Below, piece after piece: positions 1 through 5,260 of a stretch of DNA of 6,327 bases (position 1 is the stretch's first letter; the number at the start of each line of letters is the position of its first letter). The position numbers were made by a program, and so were the translations under genes. The stretch comes from Endomicrobiia bacterium (lineage in GTDB: Bacteria > Elusimicrobiota > Endomicrobiia > Endomicrobiales > Endomicrobiaceae), in assembly GCA_025998475.1 (NCBI GenBank), contig BNVZ01000080.1:1-6327 (forward strand), read 5' to 3'. The notes below the pieces were generated by a model, which did not search any database, was not told the origin of the DNA, and saw only the letters and a program-made list of their open reading frames with translations.

Positions 1-18
1 TTACTTGCGTCCTTTGAG

Positions 19-104
19 TTTGAATTTATACTTCGTTACACAGCGACTTGCGTACGTAAAACCAAACCGTACGCGATGTCGCTGTGACCTTGTCTAAATT
101 CAAA
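19..104. repeat. Long imperfect inverted repeat (strong hairpin)
   Basis: CACAGCGAC (39-47) pairs with GTCGCTGTG (78-86), and TTGCGTACG (48-56) pairs with CGTACGCGA (68-76) with one G-T wobble. This makes an 18-bp stem with a single bulged T (77) and an 11-base loop (57-67). After an internal loop, outer arms TTTGAATTTA (19-28) and TAAATTCAAA (95-104) pair perfectly over 10 bp. No T-run follows, so it does not look like an intrinsic terminator. It could be a REP-like or MITE-like palindromic element, or the relic of a mobile-element end. The structure is seen directly; its identity is not known. Confidence 0.75.
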
Positions 105-296
105 ATACTTTGCACTCAGGTGAGGTTACTGCAAAGATACTTGCGTTCCCGTCCCCTCTTTAGTGTAGGTTAAGTTGCTTTTTTAATTTTTGCTTTGCAA
201 AGTAATCCAGTCCTTGTCTCGTTTACTTTTTGCGAGAGATGAAATGACGAGGAGATTTCAACCACCTTGCGTTGCCTTGATAAAAGTTTCATGCGT

Positions 297-343
297 TAGA
301 TGATAAACTAAAAAAGAAGCGGCGGAGCAATCCAGTATCGTTG
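297..343. repeat. Dispersed repeat, copy 1
   Basis: This stretch starts with TAGATGATAAACT (297-309) and ends with CAGTATCGTTG (333-343). The same two blocks, in the same order and orientation, flank a similar middle at 5011-5051. The middle here holds GGAGCAATCCAGT, close to the end of a dispersed repeat common in AT-rich symbiont genomes. A 13-base identity plus a second block with 10 of 11 matches at nearly the same spacing is unlikely by chance within one window. Confidence 0.65.
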
Positions 344-367
344 AAAATTTTGGATACTTTGGCAGGT

Positions 368-384
368 CAAGAAACTGTTTCTTG
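368..384. repeat. Perfect 17-base palindrome upstream of lysA
   Basis: CAAGAAAC (368-375) and GTTTCTTG (377-384) are exact inverted copies around one central T. The site lies 64 bases upstream of the proposed -35 box of the lysA promoter and is followed by an AT-rich, T-containing stretch. It could be an operator for a dimeric regulator, or the stem of a weak terminator of transcription coming from the left. Only the symmetry is directly supported. Confidence 0.5.
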
Positions 385-448
385 TAAAATATTTTTCATG
401 TGTTTGTTGCTAATATCAAGACGTCCTTTTGACTATAAATATAAAATT

Positions 449-478
449 TTGGTAAAACACGTCCTAGCACATTATAAT
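449..478 (+). promoter_or_regulatory. Probable sigma-70 promoter of the dap operon
   Basis: A perfect -10 box TATAAT (473-478) is preceded, 18 bases upstream, by TTGGTA (449-454), which matches four of six positions of TTGACA. Transcription would start near 485, giving a leader of only about 17 bases before the lysA ATG at 502. That leaves no room for a lysine riboswitch. Control, if any, would act at the promoter. ACGTCCT occurs at 421-427 and again inside the spacer at 459-465. Confidence 0.55.
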
Positions 479-486
479 TAAAAAAC

Positions 487-501
487 GGGGGGTGGGATAG
501 G
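487..501 (+). promoter_or_regulatory. Unusual G-rich ribosome binding site of lysA
   Basis: The lysA ATG is preceded by a G-rich tract, GGGGGGTGGG (487-496), then ATAGG directly against the start codon. The best Shine-Dalgarno-like core is GGTGG (491-495), six bases from the ATG. It differs from the A-rich AAGGAGAG in front of dapA. No other in-frame start lies close by, and the N-terminus begins as LysA proteins usually do, so this start is favoured. Confidence 0.45.
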
Positions 502-1734
502 ATGTTGCATTTTAAGAAAAACGATTTGTGTATTGAACAAGTTAAATTATCCGATATTGCAAAACAATACGGTACAAGCGCATATATATACTCAAAGAAT
601 CAGATAATAAAAAACTTTGAAGCCTATAGAAAGGCTTTAGGTTCTAAAAGAGGCTTTATTTGTTTTGCGTGCAAAACAAATTCAAATGGTGCAATTCTAA
701 AATTACTTGCCGGCATTGGCGCTGGAGCAGATACAACTTCGGGGGGGGAAATATATAGGTGTTTAAAAGCCGGTTTTAACCCGTCAAAAATTGTGTATGC
801 AGGCGTAGGTAAGACTTCGGAGGAAATAGAATATGCTTTAAAAAGCAAAATTTTTATGTTTAACATTGAATCTTTTGAAGAACTTGACGCAATAGATAAT
901 ATTGCAGATAAAATGAAGGTTAAAGCTAAAATTTCGTTCAGAATAAATCCTTATGTTAATCCTGATACACATTCCTACATAGTTACAGGTAAAAAAGGAA
1001 CAAAATTTGGCATACCTTACGAAGATGCAGTAAAAGCGTATTTGACTGCGAAGAAAAAAAAGAATGTTGCCATTGTTGGTATACATTCACATATTGGATC
1101 GCAAATTCTAAATATTGCTTCTTTTAAACTTGCAGCCCAAAAAATAAAAAAAATTGTAGATGCTGTAGAAAAAAATGGTATAAAATTGGAATATATAAAT
1201 TGTGGTGGCGGGCTCGGTATTGAGTATGAAGAAGGACAAAAAGTTCCAGATCCTAGCCAGCTTATGCTTGAGTTGTTTCCGGTGTTTGATAAAGATAAAA
1301 AGTTTATTTTTGAGCCTGGACGTTCAATAATCGGTAACGCAGGCCATATGCTTATAAAAATTTTATACAGAAAAATTTCCGGAGGAAAAAGTTTCCTTAT
1401 TACTGATGCTGGTATGAACGATTTAATAAGACCTACATTGTATGAGGCTTATCACGAAATTATGCCTATAAAAAAGACAAATGCTAAAAAAGTTAAAACA
1501 GATGTTGTAGGTCCTATATGCGAAAGCGGAGACTTTATAGGTAAAGACAGAATGCTTCCGATAATAGAACAAGGTGGATATCTTCTGGTAACTTGTACGG
1601 GCGCTTATGGTGCGGCAATGTCTTCAGAGTATAATTCAAGGACTTTGCTCCCTGAGGTTTTAGTTGATGGCGATAAAGCTGTATTAATAAGAAAAAGGGC
1701 AAGTTATAAAAATTTATTGTTAAATGAAATATAG
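502..1734 (+). CDS. lysA: Diaminopimelate decarboxylase
   Basis: LysA catalyses the last step of lysine synthesis, meso-diaminopimelate to L-lysine plus CO2, in the cytoplasm with pyridoxal phosphate (PLP). The 410-residue length is normal for the family. The N-terminal alanine-racemase-like barrel shows the PLP lysine K58 in FACKTNSN, then SGGE (80-83), the HIGSQ motif (197-201) and the glycine-rich phosphate loop GGGLGI (235-240). The C-terminal barrel part carries EPGRS (271-275), the cross-subunit catalytic cysteine in CESGD (340-344) and the GAYG...SEYNSR block (367-380). All are expected residues, so the enzyme should be active as a dimer. It is first in the operon, 29 bases ahead of dapF, although it acts last. 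It contains G8 (741-748) and A8 (1054-1061) runs without any frame break. Identity is highly confident. Confidence 0.97.
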   Translation: MLHFKKNDLCIEQVKLSDIAKQYGTSAYIYSKNQIIKNFEAYRKALGSKRGFICFACKTNSNGAILKLLAGIGAGADTTSGGEIYRCLKAGFNPSKIVYAGVGKTSEEIEYALKSKIFMFNIESFEELDAIDNIADKMKVKAKISFRINPYVNPDTHSYIVTGKKGTKFGIPYEDAVKAYLTAKKKKNVAIVGIHSHIGSQILNIASFKLAAQKIKKIVDAVEKNGIKLEYINCGGGLGIEYEEGQKVPDPSQLMLELFPVFDKDKKFIFEPGRSIIGNAGHMLIKILYRKISGGKSFLITDAGMNDLIRPTLYEAYHEIMPIKKTNAKKVKTDVVGPICESGDFIGKDRMLPIIEQGGYLLVTCTGAYGAAMSSEYNSRTLLPEVLVDGDKAVLIRKRASYKNLLLNEI

Positions 1735-1763
1735 CTATCAGCTTGTATTAAAGAGAGAGTAAA

Positions 1764-2576
1764 ATGAATATAAATTTTTCGAAACTTACGGCTGCTGGAA
1801 ACGATTTTGTTTTAATAGATAACAGAGAAAATATAATAGCGGAGAAAGATTGTGAATTTCTTGCAAAAAAACTTTGTGACAGAAGGTACTCAATAGGCGG
1901 AGATGGGTTGATTTTGCTTGAAAAAAGTGCTTCTAAAGATTTTAAAATGAAATATTTTAATTCTGACGGATCCCATGCTTCAATGTGCGGTAATGGTGGG
2001 CGATCGGTCGCTCAGTTTGCTTATGAATTAGGCGTTGTAAATTCGAAAATGGCATTTGAAACCGACGCGGGGGTTATAAATGCTGAAATTTTGTCACACA
2101 ATAGGGTTAAACTGGACTTATATAATCCTAAAGATTTAAATCGGGATATGAAAATTGAAATTGATGGTAAAGAACTTAATGTGGATTTTATAAATACAGG
2201 TGTTCCTCACGCTGTTATATTTGTTGACTGTGCCGAAGAAATGGATGTTTTTAAATATGGTAGACAAGTAAGACATCATAAAGTTTTTGCGCCATACGGA
2301 ACGAATGTTGATTTTGTTGAAGTTGTAAAAGATAATACACTTATTGTTCGTACTTATGAAAGAGGCATTGAGGATGAGACTTTAGCATGTGGCACAGGTA
2401 TAACTGCTTCTGGAATTATTTCAGTACTTAAGGGATTTGCTAAGTCCCCTGTAAATATAATTGCAAGAGGAGGAGATAAATTGTCAGTATCTTTAAAAAA
2501 TTTAGGAGGGAAAATAAGCGATGTTATTCTTGAAGGTCCTGCCGTTGTAGCATTTAAGGGAATGGTCGAAATATAG
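1764..2576 (+). CDS. dapF: Diaminopimelate epimerase
   Basis: DapF converts LL-diaminopimelate to meso-diaminopimelate, which serves both as LysA substrate and as the cross-linking residue of peptidoglycan. It is a cytoplasmic, cofactor-free enzyme with two catalytic cysteines. Both are visible: C75 in MCGNGGR (74-80) and C209 in LACGTG (207-212). The N-terminal FSKLTAAGNDFVLID block, IGGDGLI (44-50), NTGVPH (144-149) and the substrate loop ERGIEDET (199-206) are also present. At 270 residues it is of normal length. A purine-rich GAGAGAG (1753-1759) lies just before the ATG. It sits 29 bases after lysA and 34 before dapA, consistent with one transcript. One small difference is RS after the first cysteine motif where many homologues have RC; this second cysteine is not catalytic. 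Confidence 0.97.
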   Translation: MNINFSKLTAAGNDFVLIDNRENIIAEKDCEFLAKKLCDRRYSIGGDGLILLEKSASKDFKMKYFNSDGSHASMCGNGGRSVAQFAYELGVVNSKMAFETDAGVINAEILSHNRVKLDLYNPKDLNRDMKIEIDGKELNVDFINTGVPHAVIFVDCAEEMDVFKYGRQVRHHKVFAPYGTNVDFVEVVKDNTLIVRTYERGIEDETLACGTGITASGIISVLKGFAKSPVNIIARGGDKLSVSLKNLGGKISDVILEGPAVVAFKGMVEI

Positions 2577-2610
2577 TTTAAAATAATACATAGTCAACTA
2601 AGGAGAGTTT

Positions 2611-3483
2611 ATGTTTTCTGGAGTATATACGGCGTTGGTCACCCCGTTTAAAAACGGTAAGGTTGATTACGAGTCGCTTGGGAAGTTGATTGAAGAACAG
2701 TTTAAAAACGGAATAGATGGCATTGTACCATGCGGAACCACCGGCGAATCTCCTGCTTTGTCTTATGAAGAACATGAATCAATTATGGAATTTTGTGTTA
2801 AAGGTGCGAAAGGAAAGATGAAAGTTCTTGCCGGTACAGGATCTAACTCTACTAGCGAAGCAATAAATTTTACGCAGTTTGCAAAAAAGATAGGGTGCGA
2901 CGGAGCTTTGTTGGTTTCTCCGTATTACAACAAACCTACCCAAAAAGGGTTGTATCTGCACTTTAAGAAGATAGCAGATATTGTTGATATTCCGATTGTG
3001 CTATATAATATTGCAGGCAGAACGTCTGTAAATATTGAACCTTCTACCATAGCAAAACTTTTTAATGATTGTAAAAATATTGTTGGTGTAAAGGAAGCAT
3101 CGGGATCTTTAGTGCAAATGAGCGCCATAAAAGCTTTAGTACCTGATATAGAGCTTATTTCAGGAGATGATGCTCTTACGCTTCCTGTATTGTCAATAGG
3201 AGGAATAGGAGTTGTTTCTGTTTTGTCAAATATTATTCCTTCCGAAGTTATTTCTCTTGCAAAAGCTTTTGAAAAAGGAAATATGGACGAAGCTAAAAAG
3301 ATTCACTATAAACTTTTGCCTTTCGCAAAGTCAATGTTTATAGAAACAAACCCTATACCTATAAAGACTGCCGCTGCTTTACTTGGCATATGCCTGCCGG
3401 ATCTTAGACTTCCTATGTGTGAAATGGAAGAAGCAAATAAAGCGGTATTGAAAAAGACTTTGAAAGATTTTGGATTATTATAG
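2611..3483 (+). CDS. dapA: 4-hydroxy-tetrahydrodipicolinate synthase
   Basis: DapA condenses pyruvate with aspartate semialdehyde, the committed step into the DAP/lysine branch. It is a cytoplasmic class I aldolase-like TIM barrel. The Schiff-base lysine is K161 in GVKEASG (159-165). The pyruvate-binding CGTTGES (41-47) gives the catalytic threonine. SPYYNKP (103-109) and LYN (131-133) supply the two catalytic tyrosines, and R137 in NIAGRTS matches the arginine that binds the aspartate semialdehyde carboxylate. GGIGVVSVLSN (198-208) is the usual late glycine-rich block. The length of 290 residues is standard. A clear Shine-Dalgarno sequence AAGGAGAG (2600-2607) sits three bases before the ATG, the best in the operon. 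In many bacteria this enzyme is feedback-inhibited by lysine; I cannot judge that here. Confidence 0.97.
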   Translation: MFSGVYTALVTPFKNGKVDYESLGKLIEEQFKNGIDGIVPCGTTGESPALSYEEHESIMEFCVKGAKGKMKVLAGTGSNSTSEAINFTQFAKKIGCDGALLVSPYYNKPTQKGLYLHFKKIADIVDIPIVLYNIAGRTSVNIEPSTIAKLFNDCKNIVGVKEASGSLVQMSAIKALVPDIELISGDDALTLPVLSIGGIGVVSVLSNIIPSEVISLAKAFEKGNMDEAKKIHYKLLPFAKSMFIETNPIPIKTAAALLGICLPDLRLPMCEMEEANKAVLKKTLKDFGLL

Positions 3484-3526
3484 TCAAACGATATAATGTT
3501 TGCCTACAAATTAAATGGAGTTTTAA

Positions 3527-4300
3527 ATGAAAATAACTGTTTGTGGAGCTGCTGGAAGAATGGGTCAGGCTATAGTCTTGATAGCAAAGATTGATTCTGA
3601 TATTCAAATAGCTGGTGCCTTAGAATATGACGGGAGTAAAGCGATTGGGACAGGGTGTCCTGCTATTGCTTCTGTTAATAATGTAGAGAAATTTTTGGTT
3701 GAAACGGATGTTGTAATAGATTTTACAAATCCTGAAAGCACATTAAAAAATTTAGAAACTGCAAAAAAATATAATACGCCTTTTGTTATTGGAACAACTG
3801 GCTTTAGTGAAGATCAGAGAAAAAGAATAGCAGAAATTTCCAATAGCATCCCTGTTGTTTTTTCGCCAAATATGTCTGTGGGTGTCAACATTTTGTTTAA
3901 ACTTGTTGAAGTTGTTGCAAAAAAAATCCCTGACTACGATATTGAAATAGTAGAACTGCATCATAATAAGAAAAAAGATTCTCCATCTGGTACGGCTGTA
4001 AAACTTTCAGAAGTTGCTGCTTCTTCTATTGGTAAAAATATTGGCGATATAGGCGTTTACGATAGGCATTCTTTAGATACTATAAGAAAAAAAGATGAGA
4101 TAGGGGTTCTTTCCGTAAGGGCCGGTGATATTGTCGGCGAACACACTGTATATTTTGCAGGTCCGGGCGAAAGAATTGAGTTAACTCATAGGGCTCACTC
4201 TAGAGATACTTTTGCAAGAGGCGCTGTTAGAGCGGCAAGATGGGTCAGAGGGAAAGAGCCGGGACTCTATGACATGTCGGACGTTTTAAATTTAAAGTAA
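3527..4300 (+). CDS. dapB: 4-hydroxy-tetrahydrodipicolinate reductase
   Basis: DapB reduces the DapA product to tetrahydrodipicolinate using NAD(P)H in the cytoplasm. An N-terminal Rossmann fold opens with GAAGRMG (7-13), followed by VIDFTNPE (63-70) and GTTGF (89-93). The catalytic segment HHNKKKDSPSGTA (145-157) carries the active-site histidine H145 and the proton-donating lysine K149. It reads DSPSGTA where DAPSGTA is commonest. The C-terminal RGAVRAARW and GLYDMSDVL blocks are typical. At 257 residues it is complete. TGGAG (3516-3520) lies six bases before the ATG. The gap from dapA is 43 bases and contains a small inverted repeat (CAAAC/GTTTG, 3485-3502), too weak to call a terminator. 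It is the last intact gene of the operon; decayed DNA follows. Confidence 0.97.
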   Translation: MKITVCGAAGRMGQAIVLIAKIDSDIQIAGALEYDGSKAIGTGCPAIASVNNVEKFLVETDVVIDFTNPESTLKNLETAKKYNTPFVIGTTGFSEDQRKRIAEISNSIPVVFSPNMSVGVNILFKLVEVVAKKIPDYDIEIVELHHNKKKDSPSGTAVKLSEVAASSIGKNIGDIGVYDRHSLDTIRKKDEIGVLSVRAGDIVGEHTVYFAGPGERIELTHRAHSRDTFARGAVRAARWVRGKEPGLYDMSDVLNLK

Positions 4301-4317
4301 AGAATTATGTAAGCATA

Positions 4318-4344
4318 GGAGGCAGTACGACAAATGCATGAAAG
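4318..4344 (+). repeat. Short repeat copy A just after dapB, with Shine-Dalgarno look-alike
   Basis: CGACAAATGCATGAAAG (4328-4344) recurs at 5987-6003 with one mismatch, and GGAGGCA (4318-4324) before it matches GGTGGCA (5976-5982). A shorter relative, ACAAACGCATGAAA, lies at 5111-5124. AGGAGG at 4317-4322 looks like an excellent ribosome binding site, but the ATG at 4334 opens only an eight-codon frame (MHESSFDF, stop at 4358-4360). Read in another frame, the copy encodes DKCMK, against DKSMK in the copy at 5988-6002, so both may be scraps of related coding sequence. It shows no resemblance to dapL, which might have been expected here. Confidence 0.5.
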
Positions 4345-4400
4345 CTCCTTTGATTTTTGATTATCACAGGGCACTACCAAATCGCAGTCTGTGAAATTTA

Positions 4401-4440
4401 TTTTGAGTCTAGAATAGCCACCTCAAGAAGCTTTTTTTTT
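4401..4440 (+). terminator. Possible weak intrinsic terminator of the dap operon
   Basis: TTTTGAG (4401-4407) can pair with CTCAAGA (4422-4428) in a 7-bp stem with one wobble pair, around a 14-base loop. Three bases later comes a run of nine T (4432-4440). The layout fits rho-independent termination about 100 bases after dapB, but the stem is AT-rich and the loop long. Another small stem, CACAG/CTGTG, lies just upstream around 4366-4392. Confidence 0.35.
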
Positions 4441-4521
4441 GTGCGTTTGTCGTGTTTGAAATATCTTGCAAAACGGCATTGGCTTTAGAGAAGTTAAAGA
4501 AATAAAAATTAAAGAATTAAA

Positions 4522-4867
4522 ATGAAAAACTATTGCTTTTATTTTTACCTCTTATGTTGATATTGAATTCATCCGAATCGTTCTCTCATTCTTATGTAGA
4601 CAGGAAAGAAGAGTTATACCGCAAAGAAGTGGAAATGTTAGAAAACTCATATCAAAAAAAGTGGAAATGTTGGGGGAGTTATATCGCCAAGAAACAAAAG
4701 GGATGAAAAATCGCAGTCCAAAAAATTTTAAAAGGAAGGAAGAGTTGCATCGTAAGGAGATGGAAATTAAGGAGAGGTTACATCACAGAGATATGAAAAG
4801 TATTGAAGAAAACTGCTTAAATCGCAAGGAAGTGAAAAGTTTGGACAGACAAGTGCAAAAGGTGTAA
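4522..4867 (+). pseudogene. Frameshifted secreted coiled-coil repeat protein
   Basis: I do not recognise a family. Three frames join to form one coherent protein of about 115 residues if one base is added at each of two places. From the ATG at 4522 the frame reads MKNYCFYF and then breaks near a T5 run (4542-4546). The next frame (4551 on) continues LMLILNSSESFSHSYVD, completing a plausible Sec signal peptide, then enters charged repeats. That frame breaks at an A7 run (4654-4660), where an eighth A restores KKVEMLGELYRQE. The last frame runs to the TAA at 4865-4867. The body has 11-residue units of the type ELYRKEVEMLE, rich in K, R and E, typical of a right-handed hendecad coiled coil. It would be secreted or periplasmic, but may be dead. 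The uninterrupted part begins at GTG 4661 (68 codons) but lacks a ribosome binding site. Confidence 0.6.
4611..4846 (+). repeat. Tandem 33-base repeats encoding an 11-residue unit
   Basis: About seven degenerate units can be laid out: 4611-4643, 4644-4675 (one base short), 4676-4708, 4709-4741, 4742-4774, 4775-4807, and 4814-4846 after a six-base insertion. At the DNA level GTGGAAATGTT recurs exactly at 4629-4639 and 4661-4671, 32 bases apart instead of 33. GAGTTATAYCGCMAAGAA recurs at 4611-4628 and 4676-4693, 65 apart instead of 66. This spacing independently places the lost base between them, at the A7 run. Units 1, 3 and 5 are best kept (E-L-[YH]-R-[KQ]-E); unit 4 is poorly conserved. Confidence 0.7.
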
Positions 4868-5010
4868 TGAATGGAGCTTTACACAAGCCTATTTTACATT
4901 ACCCGTCATAGGGATTTAAGTTGCTAACTTTCAATTTCAACAGATCTCTTTTCAAACCGTTCGTGTCGTGTTTTGCGTCTCCTTACAAGAACACCATGGT
5001 TTAAGATATT

Positions 5011-5051
5011 TAGATGATAAACTTAAACTACAAAGCAGTTCAGTGTCGTTG
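5011..5051. repeat. Dispersed repeat, copy 2
   Basis: TAGATGATAAACT (5011-5023) and CAGTGTCGTTG (5041-5051) match the two ends of the element at 297-343, with AGCAGTTCAGT (5034-5044) in place of AGCAATCCAGT. It is six bases shorter in the middle. The two copies lie outside the dap operon on either side, in the same orientation. Confidence 0.65.
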
Positions 5052-5110
5052 TTTTAGCTCGTTTGTCTTTTGTTTGACAAAAGTCCAATTAACATGTTAC
5101 AAGACTCTAT

Positions 5111-5124
5111 ACAAACGCATGAAA
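5111..5124. repeat. Short repeat copy B
   Basis: ACAAACGCATGAAA differs by one base from 4330-4343 and by two from 5989-6002. The surrounding sequence does not extend the match clearly, so this is the weakest member of the set. In frame it could encode YKRMKSI, loosely like DKSMKDI of the copy near 5988. Confidence 0.35.
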
Positions 5125-5260
5125 TCTATATTTTATGTTGCAATAACTAGACAACAAATACTATATTGCCTAATGACACCGAAGGTGGCATCTATGAGCC
5201 TCTGTTAAAATGTAATAAAATGCGTACGCGTAATAAATAAATGTAAATAAGAAGTCGAAA

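Larger units (their letters stand above)
1..448. other. Gene-free, repeat-rich left flank
   Basis: I find no convincing gene here. All six frames are broken by stops; the best small frame, a 40-codon one on the minus strand (292 down to 170), has no recognisable domain or ribosome binding site. The stretch carries several repeated or palindromic pieces: a large hairpin (39-86), four copies of CTTGCGT (4-10, 47-53, 140-146 and about 268-274), two copies of AGYAATCCAGT (201-211 and 326-336), small inverted repeats (TCTCG/CGAGA at 217-237, TGAAAT/ATTTCA at 240-260) and a perfect palindrome (368-384). The AGCAATCCAGT end resembles the widespread short dispersed repeat seen in many intracellular bacteria. 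The best reading is an intergenic repeat cluster, perhaps laid over an old pseudogene. Confidence 0.6.
4868..5260. other. Gene-free stretch between two broken genes
   Basis: No supported gene is present. A 64-codon frame at 5014-5208 overlaps two dispersed repeats, is cysteine-rich without a pattern, and lacks a ribosome binding site, so I do not call it. The stretch holds a copy of the TAGATGATAAACT repeat (5011-5051), a relative of the ACAAATGCATGAAA repeat (5111-5124), and a small hairpin (TGACACC 5174-5180 with GGTGGCA 5184-5190, one mismatch). TTGCAA (5138-5143) and TACTAT (5159-5164) could be promoter boxes for the following gene, but the 15-base spacer is short and I give this little weight. 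Confidence 0.5.

Noticed and set aside
170..292. 40-codon minus-strand open frame starting MKLLSRQRKVVE
   Set aside because: It is short and covers repeat-like DNA with small inverted repeats, so chance is the simpler explanation.
121..500. Lysine riboswitch upstream of lysA
   Set aside because: I see none of the conserved lysine-aptamer blocks, and the likely promoter at 449-478 leaves a leader of only about 17 bases.
3485..3502. CAAAC/GTTTG inverted repeat between dapA and dapB
   Set aside because: A 5-bp arm with no T-run is too weak for a terminator or processing site.
4334..4360. Eight-codon leader peptide (MHESSFDF) behind AGGAGG
   Set aside because: It lies after dapB with no gene downstream to control, and the AGGAGG belongs to a repeat shared with 5976-6003; no lysine codons or attenuator fold are present.
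4413..4505. Hydrophobic open stretch (LFFCAFVVFEISCKTALALEKL) that looks like a signal peptide
   Set aside because: It has no start codon, directly follows a stop and lies over the T9 run; the signal peptide at 4522 is better supported.
5014..5208. 64-codon plus-strand open frame
   Set aside because: It begins inside a dispersed repeat, spans a second repeat, lacks a ribosome binding site and shows no protein pattern.
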